DNA of 64,000 nt. It comes from Proteobacteria bacterium SG_bin4. Its GTDB lineage: Bacteria > Pseudomonadota > Gammaproteobacteria > Burkholderiales > Nitrosomonadaceae. The notes below the pieces were generated by a model. The model ran no database searches, was not told the origin of the DNA, and saw only the letters and a program-made list of their open reading frames with translations. Positions 43,970 to 51,913 of the stretch are shown here, one piece after another (positions within the stretch are counted from its first letter, which is position 1; each line of letters starts with the position of its first letter). The stretch spans positions 16,102 to 80,101 of the forward strand of contig LWDH01000002.1 in NCBI GenBank assembly GCA_002083395.1, read 5' to 3'. The position numbers were made by a program, and so were the translations under genes.

Positions 43970-44112
43970 GCAGGCCGTTGAAAAACTATCTGCGTTGCCG
44001 CTGCGGTGTTAAAAAAAAAGCTCAAAATGCTCATTTATACCGCATAAACTGCGCTTTCTCGCGTGTTTTTGTCTTGTATCGGCTGCCTCGAAATTGTTTT
44101 TCAACGGCCTGC
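43970..44112. mobile_element. MITE-like element, family 2, copy B
   Basis: A 143-base element with 17-base inverted ends GCAGGCCGTTGAAAAAC (perfect match to the reverse complement of the right end). The interior phrase AATGCTCATTTATACCGCAT followed by AAACTGCGCTTTCTCGC corresponds to copy A at 27142-27286, while the ends have diverged from that copy. It is non-coding. The segment 44113-44335 before the methyltransferase gene has no other recognisable feature. Confidence 0.65.
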
Positions 44113-44335
44113 CAGGGATTGCTAATTGCCGTTGTAAACAGGCTGACGTGCTGGCTGGCGCTGATAAATTCCCGGATCGCGGATTATTGTGTTGGCCGGT
44201 TTGACATCGAATGGCACATTCAGTACATTCAAACCGCTTGCTATTGCGCGCCTTTTCCAAGCAAATACACGTATCAATTACCACTGCATTGGCTTTTCCA
44301 GTGCATCATTTTCAACTGGTCTCTTATCGCTGTTT

Positions 44336-45304
44336 ATGGCTTCCGATAACTTATTGAATTGGTTCAAAGCGCCGATTGTCAAACTGGGTCGGCGTTTATT
44401 GGATGCGCTTGCGCATCGCATTGCCGCGCGGCTTCAAGCCGGGTTAATTCCAACTGCTGCTTCGCAGCCTGCGCTGCCCCTCCTGCCGGATACGGTGATA
44501 GCGCTGGATTATCCGGTTCACCCGCGGGCACGTTGGGGCAATGCCTGGGGATTGCCGGCGCATGATGCCTTGGAAAAAATCATTTGGCGCAACGACAAAT
44601 CCATCATCGCGACCCTCGAAACGATTGCGGGTTATCGCGAGGATTTACGTAACATTCCCGCCCGTGCGCCGGAAGATCACGATACCCCGCGCTGGATCAA
44701 CGGCTGGTTGCCGGGATTGGATGGCGCCGCTTTGTATGCGTTGGTGCGGGAACGCCGCCCGGCGGTTTATTGGGAAGTCGGATCCGGCAATTCGACCCGC
44801 TTTGTGAAGCGGGCTATCGTGGATGGTAATTTGCCGACTCGTATTGTTTCGATCGATCCGTCGCCGCGGGCGGAAATTGACCGGCTTTGCGATGAGGTGT
44901 TGCGTGCGCCGCTGGAAGATATTTGCGCATTGCTGCAGGCCCGTATCTGTTCCGGCGATGTCTGCTTTATCGATTGTTCTCATCGCGCGTTCCAGAATAG
45001 CGATGTGACCGTTGCAATGCTGGAATTGCTACCATCGTTGCCGCCGGATGTGGTGATCGGCTTTCATGACATTTTTCTGCCGGATGATTATCCACCGGAA
45101 TGGGCAGGGCGGTATTACAACGAACAATACCTGCTCGCCATGTTCCTTCTCGGCGGCCATGCCGGTATGGAAATTATTCTGCCAGCGTGGGCTGCAAGCA
45201 GACGGCCGGTATTGGCCGCTAAAGTTGCATCGATCTGGGAAGGGGAGGAATTTGCCGAAGTCGAACGGCATGGCGATGCTTTTTGGCTGCGTTCACTCTC
45301 ATGA
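44336..45304 (+). CDS. Class I SAM-dependent methyltransferase-like protein
   Basis: A 322-residue protein with a Rossmann-type methyltransferase core. Motif I is YWEVGSGNSTRFVKRAI, the strand-2 acidic turn is RIVSIDPSPRAEID, and the motif IV region is DVCFIDCSHRAFQNSD, followed by VIGFHDIFLPDDYP. Methyl acceptor unknown; the pattern resembles methyltransferases of glycan or natural-product clusters. ATG 44336 is chosen because the upstream extension is low in coding character and runs toward the MITE. The stop codon touches the stop of convergent msrB with no gap. Confidence 0.78.
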   Translation: MASDNLLNWFKAPIVKLGRRLLDALAHRIAARLQAGLIPTAASQPALPLLPDTVIALDYPVHPRARWGNAWGLPAHDALEKIIWRNDKSIIATLETIAGYREDLRNIPARAPEDHDTPRWINGWLPGLDGAALYALVRERRPAVYWEVGSGNSTRFVKRAIVDGNLPTRIVSIDPSPRAEIDRLCDEVLRAPLEDICALLQARICSGDVCFIDCSHRAFQNSDVTVAMLELLPSLPPDVVIGFHDIFLPDDYPPEWAGRYYNEQYLLAMFLLGGHAGMEIILPAWAASRRPVLAAKVASIWEGEEFAEVERHGDAFWLRSLS

Positions 45305-45823
45305 TCAACTTCTGAGCGCAGGCAACGGCTCGTCTTTGGGTACAAAATTGAGCGCATAACCGTTGTTGCACCAGCGTTCGCCGCGGGGTGGCGGGCCGTC
45401 TTTGAACACATGGCCTTGATGGCCGCCGCAGCGCGCGCAGTGGTATTCCGTGCGCGGTTTGATCAATTTGAAATCAAACTTGGTGGCGATATGGCCGGGA
45501 ATCGGCTGGGTAAAACTGGGCCAGCCGGTCCAGCTTTCATATTTATGCGCGCTATCGAATAACGGCAGATAACAAGCGGCGCAAATAAACGTGCCTTCCC
45601 GGTCTTCATACACCAGATTGCTGGATTCCGGCCGTTCGGTGGCTTCTTCGAACAGGATCTCATACGCTCTGGGCGAGAGCAATTTGCGCCATTCTTCATG
45701 GGGCTTGTTAAGCGGCTTAACCGGGCTGGCGGGTTCGCCAACCACGTTGCCGCGAAAACAAGCCGGAATCAGTGGTAATGCCGCTGCCAAGGCAAGCGTT
45801 TGTAACACGGTGCGTCGTTTCAT
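45305..45823 (-). CDS. msrB: Exported methionine-R-sulfoxide reductase MsrB
   Basis: A 172-residue MsrB. Zinc cysteines are in FICAACYLP and HCARCGGHQGHVF, and the catalytic Cys is in ERWCNNGYALNF. The family core WTGWPSFTQPI is present. Unlike cytosolic MsrB it has an N-terminal leader MKRRTVLQTLALAAALPLIPACF, split as a twin-Arg start and a possible lipobox IPAC (Cys about residue 22), so it acts in the periplasm, repairing oxidised proteins there. Convergent with the methyltransferase gene, zero spacing. Confidence 0.92.
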   Translation of the reverse strand: MKRRTVLQTLALAAALPLIPACFRGNVVGEPASPVKPLNKPHEEWRKLLSPRAYEILFEEATERPESSNLVYEDREGTFICAACYLPLFDSAHKYESWTGWPSFTQPIPGHIATKFDFKLIKPRTEYHCARCGGHQGHVFKDGPPPRGERWCNNGYALNFVPKDEPLPALRS

Positions 45824-45961
45824 AAAATCTTCTCCAAATTTCCGGGGATGGCCGTTAGCGGCTCAAGCAACGGCATCGGGCATTATCGATAAATTCCATT
45901 GGTACGGGGCTTGTGCGCTGCATTCAATCGTAACAGCATGCGTTTGTTTGTTGCCATTATA

Positions 45962-46611
45962 ATGGCATCAACAGCGCTTCTTCGGCAATTCTCAACTCAA
46001 CTGGCCAACGCAATGACTCAACACCGTTTTGACCAAGCAATCGCCCTGATCGATGCGGCGAATCGTGAAGACCCGAACCGGGAAACCTGCGGAGGGGAGG
46101 ATTGGCCGAAAGAATTGCTGTATTCGCACCGCATGTCGGATATGCTCGAACGCTATGCGCCCGATGCCGATGACGCGATGAAACTGGCGGTGCGCGCGCA
46201 ACATATCCGGCGCTGGAAATCACCGCGCAGCGATTATCCGATGGATCGCAAGGGCTATCACCAATGGCGTGCCGCGTTGAACCAATTTCATGCCGATACT
46301 GTGGCCGGTTTGCTGACAAAGGCCGGATATGACGAGGCATTCATCACGCGCGTAGCGCAAACTGTCGGCAAAAAATCGCTGAAAGCCAATCCCGATACCC
46401 AGCTATTGGAAGACATTGCCGCGCTGGTTTTCCTCGAACACTACCTGCTCGACTTAGCAAGCATCCCGAGTACGACGAACAGAAATGGATCGATATCATT
46501 CGTAAAATCTGGAACAAGATGTCAGCCCAGGCTCGGCAATTTGTACTGGATGTGCATATTGCGTTGCCGGATGCGATGGTTGGGTTGGTTAGGAAAACGG
46601 TAGATGAGTAA
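45962..46611 (+). pseudogene. DUF4202 family gene, frameshifted near the 3' end
   Basis: The frame from ATG 45962 (or ATG 46013, MTQHRFDQAIALID) encodes a typical DUF4202 protein with EDWPKELLYSHRMSDMLER and RAQHIRRWKSPRSDYP up to HYLLD. It then leaves the family pattern. From 46459 the next frame continues it as KHPEYDEQKWIDIIRKIWNKM and on to a stop at 46609-46611. One base is therefore missing near 46451-46459. The unshifted frame ends at 46603. The family is uncharacterised, with a predicted all-helical metal-binding fold. Real mutation and sequencing error cannot be told apart. Confidence 0.65.
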
Positions 46612-46698
46612 TAGGTTATTCTCTTATATTACTTGGCTAACTTGCGATAAAGCTGCACATCGCTGGTGATTCCAAGCGTTAAAACTCCAAGGAGATCT

Positions 46699-47553
46699 AT
46701 GCACAACGAAGCTGAGATTATAGTAAATGCGATAGAAAGCTTGAGGCAGGAAGGTAATATTTTCAAAGATTACATATTCCCCATAGCTAGTGCTTTTTTT
46801 ACATCATTACTGGGTGCTGGAATTGCTTACAAATCTTTTCGATACCAAGAAGATATAAAAATCGAAAAGGAAAAAATGGATATTGCTAATAAGTGGACGT
46901 TGCTCGTTGATGAAGCAAGGTCAAACCTTATCTCAATCAAACAAAATTATCATGGTAAGTTAACGGAAAACCCCATTCAAAGAGCGGCTGCCATACCAAC
47001 AATTCTATTTACCGCCAAACCTATCGTAGAGAACTATTCTCAGCTTTCCTTTTTGGTGCCAAAACAATCGAGTGACGAGTATCCAAGGTGGAGCCAAATA
47101 CCAAGAATTAGAGCCATGATACATAACTACAACTATGTACAAGAGCTATGGTTAAAACGGAACGAAATTGAAAGGCCAATCAGAGAAAAAATTGTGCAAC
47201 AGTATTCTACAAAAGCATTTGTAAATGTCAGTCCTGAGCAAATATTTGAATGCGTAGGCGAGGCTAATTTCGCCTTGCTGGTTGACCTAACTGAGAAAGT
47301 TATAGCATTAACCGATGATTTGCTTGTTGAGTCAGATGACTTTCTGGCCAGTTTCCCGGTGTATGCAAAAACTCATATAAATTCAGAAAGACTCAAAAGG
47401 TATGGTTCTGTTTTGACCTATTCTAATAATGGAAATGAAAAACTACTGGCCATGCTACAAAAGTCTCCAAACACCGATTACTCATCGGTTATGGCTCTAT
47501 TTGGTGCAACCACTGACCAATTGAAACAACGATATTCAACTGGCTATGAGTAA
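46699..47553 (+). CDS. Membrane-anchored protein of unknown function
   Basis: A 284-residue product starting behind a perfect AAGGAG at 46689-46694. It has one membrane helix near the N-terminus (about residues 21-44, IFPIASAFFTSLLGAGIAYKSF), then a charged helical, possibly coiled-coil segment (YQEDIKIEKEKMDIANK) and a soluble helical domain. No family was recognised. The gene is clearly AT-richer than the flanking genes and lies between a frameshifted DUF4202 gene and foldback repeats, so it is probably an acquired gene. Confidence 0.65.
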   Translation: MHNEAEIIVNAIESLRQEGNIFKDYIFPIASAFFTSLLGAGIAYKSFRYQEDIKIEKEKMDIANKWTLLVDEARSNLISIKQNYHGKLTENPIQRAAAIPTILFTAKPIVENYSQLSFLVPKQSSDEYPRWSQIPRIRAMIHNYNYVQELWLKRNEIERPIREKIVQQYSTKAFVNVSPEQIFECVGEANFALLVDLTEKVIALTDDLLVESDDFLASFPVYAKTHINSERLKRYGSVLTYSNNGNEKLLAMLQKSPNTDYSSVMALFGATTDQLKQRYSTGYE

Positions 47554-47602
47554 AGCTTTAACATGGTGTTCAAGTGGGGCGCGCTGAAGTTAGTCCATTA
47601 AC

Positions 47603-47687
47603 TAGTAAGGTGCAATAAGCAAAGCACATTGCACCGTTCTTCAATACTTTTGATGGTGCAATGTCCTGCGGTTATTGCACCCTACTA
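47603..47687. repeat. 85-bp foldback element (family 3), copy 1
   Basis: Two 33-base arms (47603-47635 and 47655-47687) are inverted relative to each other, beginning TAGTAAGGTGCAATAAGC and TAGTAGGGTGCAATAACC, around a 19-base AT-rich loop. The transcript would fold into a long hairpin. A second copy of identical length lies at 48341-48425; together they bracket a RelB/ParE-type pair. Confidence 0.75.
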
Positions 47688-47815
47688 TTGACGGTAGCGA
47701 TGATAAAAAGGGTGGCAGGCGGTCATATCCGCCGGACTGCCAGATAACAACGAAATTGCCTACATCTAAACAATTGCTTGTGGCACTAACATATTGATAG
47801 CGTACAATCATTGCC

Positions 47816-48049
47816 ATGAAAAATATTTCCATTACCGACATTCTTCAATTACCGGTACAAGAACGAATCCGCCTCGTTGAGCTTATTTGGGATAGCGTTG
47901 CGGCCGTACCGGAAGTCGTTGACATATCACCCGAGCTAAAAACCGAACTTGAAGCCCGTTTGGCGGAATTTGAAGAAAATCCGGATGCTGGGTTTTCATG
48001 GGAACAAGTCAAATCGCGCCTGAATGATGGTTCATGGCGTTCCGTCTGA
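47816..48049 (+). CDS. Addiction-module antitoxin (RelB/TIGR02574-like)
   Basis: A 77-residue protein of the small addiction-module component type: DILQLPVQERIRLVELIWDSV at the N-terminus, then a glutamate-rich helix (LKTELEARLAEFEENPDAG) and the conserved end SWEQVKSRLNDGSW. Members pair with ParE/RelE toxins encoded directly downstream, as here. The toxin frame overlaps this gene by 16 bases but is shifted, so the antitoxin may now be an orphan. The pair sits between two foldback repeats. Confidence 0.8.
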   Translation: MKNISITDILQLPVQERIRLVELIWDSVAAVPEVVDISPELKTELEARLAEFEENPDAGFSWEQVKSRLNDGSWRSV

Positions 48050-48313
48050 AATTTTCCGGCACGGGCATTACGGAAAATTGGAGAAGCTCACACGTGGTAT
48101 GAAACGCAACACCCTGGACTAGGCGAAGAATTTATTGCCGCCATCGAGTTGAAGCTAAAACGTCTGGAACAAGCACCTCTGCTTTATGCAGAAATCATTC
48201 CCAAAGTGCATCGCGCACTCCTTCCTCGATTTCCTTATGGCTTGTTTTATATCGTACGCCATGACTTGGTATATGTTTTGGCTGTTTTACACGATACTCG
48301 CAGTCCTACGTGA
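48034..48313 (+). pseudogene. ParE/RelE-type toxin gene with a one-base frameshift
   Basis: The ATG at 48034 overlaps the antitoxin and opens MAFRLKF, but that frame soon ends. The toxin body is in the next frame from about 48056: RALRKIGEAHTWYETQHPGLG, then EEFIAAIELKLKRLEQAP, RALLPRFPYGLFYIVRHD and LAVLHDTRSP to a stop at 48311-48313. This is a near-complete ParE-family toxin. Removing one T from the TTTT run at 48052-48055 joins both parts. No start codon exists inside the toxin frame. Either inactivated, mis-sequenced, or made by slippage. Confidence 0.7.
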
Positions 48314-48340
48314 TGGCCGAGGGTTCGATAAGTGGACACC

Positions 48341-48425
48341 TAGTAGGGTGCAATAAGCAAAGCGCATTGCACCATCAAAATTATTGAGAAATGGTGCAAT
48401 GCCCTCTGGTTATTGCACCTTACTA
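48341..48425. repeat. 85-bp foldback element (family 3), copy 2
   Basis: Same length and arms as the copy at 47603-47687 (TAGTAGGGTGCAATAAGC at the left, TAGTAAGGTGCAATAACC as reverse complement of the right end). The 19-base loop matches copy 1 in 15 positions only when inverted, although the arms keep the same orientation. The region 48426-48568 has no other feature. Confidence 0.75.
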
Positions 48426-48568
48426 CATGGAGTGATAGCGTAGATAGCAGCAGTAAAACGGCGATAGCGAATGATGAGAAATTGGGGTTTAGAAGCTCAT
48501 CCCGATCTACGATCTGAACTCAAACGTTACGCGGCTCCCACTGTCCGCGCCAAGAAACGGAAAAGACG

Positions 48569-49567
48569 ATGACCAGCACACCGATAGATGCAACCGACGA
48601 GATCACAATTCCCTTTCCCGTCATCGAAGTGTGGCCGGTGCTGGCCGATTTTGCAGGATATTCCCGGTGGTGGCCGAAGTCTCTCGAAATACGCATCCTC
48701 TCGGGCGGCATGCTGCTGAGCACGGAGATAGAAATTCGTCCCGTTGGCGGACGGTCTTTTCGATGCCGGGTCGAAGCGGTGGATGAGCCGAGGTGCATAC
48801 AGATGCGATATTTCGGCGGATTCATCGAAGGTTTCGGCGAGTGGCGATTGGAGCCACTGGGCCAAGAAACGCGCGTGATCTACAAACTCGAAGCCAAGGC
48901 ACATGGCTGGATGGCCGTGCTACTTGGCAAGGTGCTTAATCTTGGGCAGATTCATTCACGGTCAATGCAGCTAGTTCTACAAAACCTCAGCCAAGAATTG
49001 GATCGGAATCGACATGATGCAGAATACGGTCAAAACGCGAGTCCGCATAGCTTAGACGTTAAACCTGACATCGACTCACGCTTCGCCACCGTGAACACAA
49101 AAATCCATTCAATTACCGCGCTTGATGCGGCGCCACGAACTACGCCTTCTAGCTATCCGGAGCCGTTCCGTTCGATGATGAACGGGCGTGTGAAGCGGCC
49201 ATTGGGTGATTTGTTCGGGCTTACCAATTTCGGTGTGAATATTACCGTGCTTGCGCCCGGAGCGATGTCGGCGTTGCGTCATGCGCACAACAAGCAAGAC
49301 GAGTTCATCTACGTTGTATCCGGTACGCTCGCGCTCTATATCGACGAAGGCAGGACGGAACTGCATACAGGCATGTGCGCCGGATTCAAAGCAGGAACCG
49401 GCAACGCGCATCACCTTGTCAACGAAACTTCGGTGGATTCGGTGTATTTGGAAGTCGGCGACCGGACGCCCGGCGATGAAGTAACCTATTCAGATGATGA
49501 TCTTATCGCCCGGCTTGTCGACGGTTCATGGCATTTCTTTCATAAGGACGGCCGACCGTATCCCTAG
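48569..49567 (+). CDS. SRPBCC-cupin fusion protein
   Basis: A 332-residue protein joining two domains. Residues about 8-150 form an SRPBCC/polyketide-cyclase-like ligand-binding domain (ITIPFPVIEVWPVLADFAGY, YFGGFIEGFGEWRLEPLG). Residues about 175-332 form a single cupin domain with metal-type residues in MSALRHAHNKQDEFIYVVSG and GFKAGTGNAHHLVNE. The linker (about 151-175, NASPHSLDVKPDIDSR) has low coding character. It may be a recent fusion of two genes through a lost stop codon, or a real two-domain protein. Function unknown; the two folds both bind small molecules. Confidence 0.72.
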   Translation: MTSTPIDATDEITIPFPVIEVWPVLADFAGYSRWWPKSLEIRILSGGMLLSTEIEIRPVGGRSFRCRVEAVDEPRCIQMRYFGGFIEGFGEWRLEPLGQETRVIYKLEAKAHGWMAVLLGKVLNLGQIHSRSMQLVLQNLSQELDRNRHDAEYGQNASPHSLDVKPDIDSRFATVNTKIHSITALDAAPRTTPSSYPEPFRSMMNGRVKRPLGDLFGLTNFGVNITVLAPGAMSALRHAHNKQDEFIYVVSGTLALYIDEGRTELHTGMCAGFKAGTGNAHHLVNETSVDSVYLEVGDRTPGDEVTYSDDDLIARLVDGSWHFFHKDGRPYP

Positions 49568-49589
49568 TTACAACGCCAATGACGGAACG

Positions 49590-49621
49590 ATGAAACTGGA
49601 TTGTTATGAATCCAGTTTCAT
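49590..49621. terminator. Bidirectional terminator between cupin fusion and alpha-dioxygenase genes
   Basis: Perfect 13-bp stem ATGAAACTGGATT / AATCCAGTTTCAT with a 6-base loop, placed between two convergent genes. No T-run follows on either strand, so it may slow polymerase with Rho or act as an mRNA 3' end. It is the only structured element in this 70-base gap. Confidence 0.65.
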
Positions 49622-49637
49622 TCGAATGCACTAAGAC

Positions 49638-51380
49638 TTACTTAATCCGCCGCCACGGCGCGAATGCGTTTTGGACGCCGTCAAGCGCCGGAGATAATCC
49701 GGGGTGGTGGCGGCGCAGCACGGTCAGCATGGTATTGTCTTCAATCCAGTCCAAACCTTGCTGCGTATACACTTCGGCGCGGTAATCCTTGGTAAAGAAG
49801 CGGTCGCTTTTGAGGCGGCGCGACGCCATCAGGATGAACACCCGGAATGCGGTTTCGCTGAAGCCGAAGCCTTCGGGTATGTCCTCGGCGTAGAGCCCGA
49901 CCATCAAGTCGACCTGGTTGATATCGTTATCGTAAACCTTACGCAGTTCTTCGGCCCACTGCGGGTTGCTGGTAATTTCTTCGAATGAGTGCACGCGCCC
50001 GCGCCCGACCAGCTCGCGAAAACGGTTATAGCGCGGCACACCGCGTTCTCTATCGCGCAGAATATCGACGGCGGCCAGATCGAAGGCTTCGCCGTTTTCC
50101 TTCACCAGCTTGCGCAGAAAATTCGGGTAATTGTGCAACGTCAACGCGCCGGGATGGTTGATTCCAAACGAATAGAACAGATTCTCCATGCCGATTTCTT
50201 GCATCATCGCACGGGTTTTTTTATCGAATCCTTCCATGAAGGGTTTGCTGGCGATCGGCTCGCCGGTTTGATGCGAATAAAAGTCAAACTGGTCCGGCAC
50301 CAGTGGGTGCATGCGGTAAACCGACACGAATTCTTCGGTTAGGTAATACGGCGCGGCATGATGCTCCGGCGTCGAACCGATGATGCCGCTGAGCACTTCG
50401 CCGGTGCCGACGCGGCCAAACATTTTCTTGAAGCGTTGGCCCAGAATCCCCCACCAGTTAATGCGCATCGCCAAGGCGGTCGCCGGGTGCGGCAGAATCG
50501 CCGGTGTCCATTCGACGGTGTGGATTTTAGCGATCAGCGCGGCATTAATCAGCCGCGCATGGTTGAACAATTGCTCGTCATCCCACTGCGGATAAGCTTG
50601 CTTGAGGTGATCGCAAATGCTGTTGTGTTCCTTTACAAACAACGTGTGCAGCATGCTCAGCCCGAACCACCAGGTGCCGGGAAATGCCACCAGATCGATG
50701 TCTTTCTCAAGCGGTAAATAACCATCGGCCTCAATGCGCATTTTACCGTCGCTGTGCGAACGCAATTTGTCGATCATTTCCTGACTGCTGCCATAAATCT
50801 GCGAAGCATCCCACCAATGCGTTTCGGTATTGATAAAAGTCGGCGGCGTGGCATTGGCAGGGCGGCTGCGATCCGCCAGTGTTTTGTCGACTTTCATCGG
50901 GCGTTGGTCTTGCGGCCACGAATCATTTGCTTCGACCGGAACTTCCCATTGATTACCGGGTTGATTGGTGCCGTGCGAGAACCAGTCATGCGTTTGAAAT
51001 TGAATCCACGACGCTGCATGAACGTTCAAAATCGTCGCCGGAACGAATTTCTCCCGCGTCAGCAAAGCCTGACTGACTTTCCGGGTGCTGGGACGATGTA
51101 GCGATTGTTCATCGGCGTTGACATCGCTTAAGGGTACGTTGCGCCCGAAACGGGTCCCCGCCATGCCCATTTCCGGTTGCTTCAAATCATTAAAACTGCC
51201 ATCCGCGGTGCGCCAATAGTGATGCGTACCTTTCGAATCGGGCCACGGTTTAGGTAAATCGCCACGATTCGGCAATGCCGACGTATCATGCAGGTTTTCC
51301 TTGCGCAATTTGTTACGAAATTGAACCAGTTTTATTAGCGCCAGCGGCAGGGGTAACTTGTACCAAGGTCGATCAAACAT
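49638..51380 (-). CDS. Fatty acid alpha-dioxygenase-like haem peroxidase
   Basis: A 580-residue member of the animal-haem-peroxidase/cyclooxygenase superfamily that follows the plant alpha-dioxygenase pattern closely. Visible are YWRTADGSFNDL, AASWIQFQTHDW with the distal His131, and WWDASQIYGSS. Also present are LFVKEHNSICDHLK, LTEEFVSVYRMHPLVPDQ (catalytic Tyr355 and proximal His358) and VPRYNRFREL. Alpha-dioxygenases add oxygen to the alpha carbon of fatty acids, giving 2-hydroperoxides. No signal peptide; the N-terminal hydrophobic helix (about 8-20) may sit on the membrane. ATG 51380 has GGGAG 9 bases upstream. It stands alone. Confidence 0.85.
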   Translation of the reverse strand: MFDRPWYKLPLPLALIKLVQFRNKLRKENLHDTSALPNRGDLPKPWPDSKGTHHYWRTADGSFNDLKQPEMGMAGTRFGRNVPLSDVNADEQSLHRPSTRKVSQALLTREKFVPATILNVHAASWIQFQTHDWFSHGTNQPGNQWEVPVEANDSWPQDQRPMKVDKTLADRSRPANATPPTFINTETHWWDASQIYGSSQEMIDKLRSHSDGKMRIEADGYLPLEKDIDLVAFPGTWWFGLSMLHTLFVKEHNSICDHLKQAYPQWDDEQLFNHARLINAALIAKIHTVEWTPAILPHPATALAMRINWWGILGQRFKKMFGRVGTGEVLSGIIGSTPEHHAAPYYLTEEFVSVYRMHPLVPDQFDFYSHQTGEPIASKPFMEGFDKKTRAMMQEIGMENLFYSFGINHPGALTLHNYPNFLRKLVKENGEAFDLAAVDILRDRERGVPRYNRFRELVGRGRVHSFEEITSNPQWAEELRKVYDNDINQVDLMVGLYAEDIPEGFGFSETAFRVFILMASRRLKSDRFFTKDYRAEVYTQQGLDWIEDNTMLTVLRRHHPGLSPALDGVQNAFAPWRRIK

Positions 51381-51542
51381 AATCACAGCTCCCGTAAAGA
51401 TAAAAAATCGATCAGTGCCATTATTTTGCTGAAGAAGCTCTGAAAAATGACTGCGCTTCCTTAATGGATCTGCGCAGTTTACTGAGCATAATTCCAACTT
51501 GACAAGCAATTATTCAAAGAGGCCATTGATTCAAGCGGATTT
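51381..51542. other. Upstream region of the alpha-dioxygenase gene
   Basis: Together with the repeat at 51543-51655 and the segment up to 51816 this makes a gap of over 400 bases without a gene. The longer frame upstream of 51380 (to 51509) has no coding character. No clear promoter hexamers were identified. Nothing else is seen. Confidence 0.3.
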
Positions 51543-51655
51543 TCTGGAAGGTGTTGATGAGTTCGACAAATGCGATGAAAGCGAGGTGTACGGAACGCAG
51601 AGCGGAGGCAGATCAGTCAGATAGGCGGGGGCGGGTACGTTCGGGAAATGATGTA
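51543..51655. mobile_element. MITE-like element, family 1, diverged copy
   Basis: About 110 bases that align, in the opposite orientation, to the element at 8254-8402: TGGAAGGTGTTGATGAGTTC at the end, then GATGAAAGCGAGGTGTACGG and AGATAGGCGGGGGCGGGTAC inside. Substitutions are frequent and the far terminus is not recognisable, so this is an old remnant. Confidence 0.5.
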
Positions 51656-51816
51656 TTCCGCATATCCGCTGTACAGTGAATTGCTCGAACAAATCTTCGG
51701 TAATCCTGTGATGTGCCCTGGCTCGGCACTTGATCGCTAAATTTGCGCAGCTAGCGGCAAAGTTACGCGATTGTTATCTTGGAGCTGGAATGAGTGAACA
51801 GTTTTTTTGAGAGATC

Positions 51817-51846
51817 AAAAAAAACCTCCGGCTTGAAGGCCGGAGG
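51817..51846 (-). terminator. Rho-independent terminator of the small periplasmic protein gene
   Basis: Stem CCTCCGGC / GCCGGAGG with a 6-base loop; on the minus strand it is followed by eight T residues. It lies about 70 bases after the stop of the gene at 51914-52303. Confidence 0.88.
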
Positions 51847-51913
51847 ATGAACAAATGTAGCAACGATTCTCAACTGACTGTACAAAAGGAATATGAAAGT
51901 ACTGCTTAACTAA

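Noticed and set aside
49040..49075. Integron-type attC core (GTTAAAC) in the linker of the SRPBCC-cupin fusion
   Set aside because: Only a 7-base match; no partner core site or folded attC structure was found and no integrase is near.
49638..51380. Annotation as prostaglandin synthase or generic animal haem peroxidase
   Set aside because: The motif set follows fatty acid alpha-dioxygenases more closely than cyclooxygenases.
51817..51846. Another IS200-type end hairpin, since its arms resemble those at 12208-12226
   Set aside because: The loop differs (TTGAAG instead of TCT), it has an adjacent poly-T on the minus strand and it sits behind a gene, so a terminator is the simpler reading.
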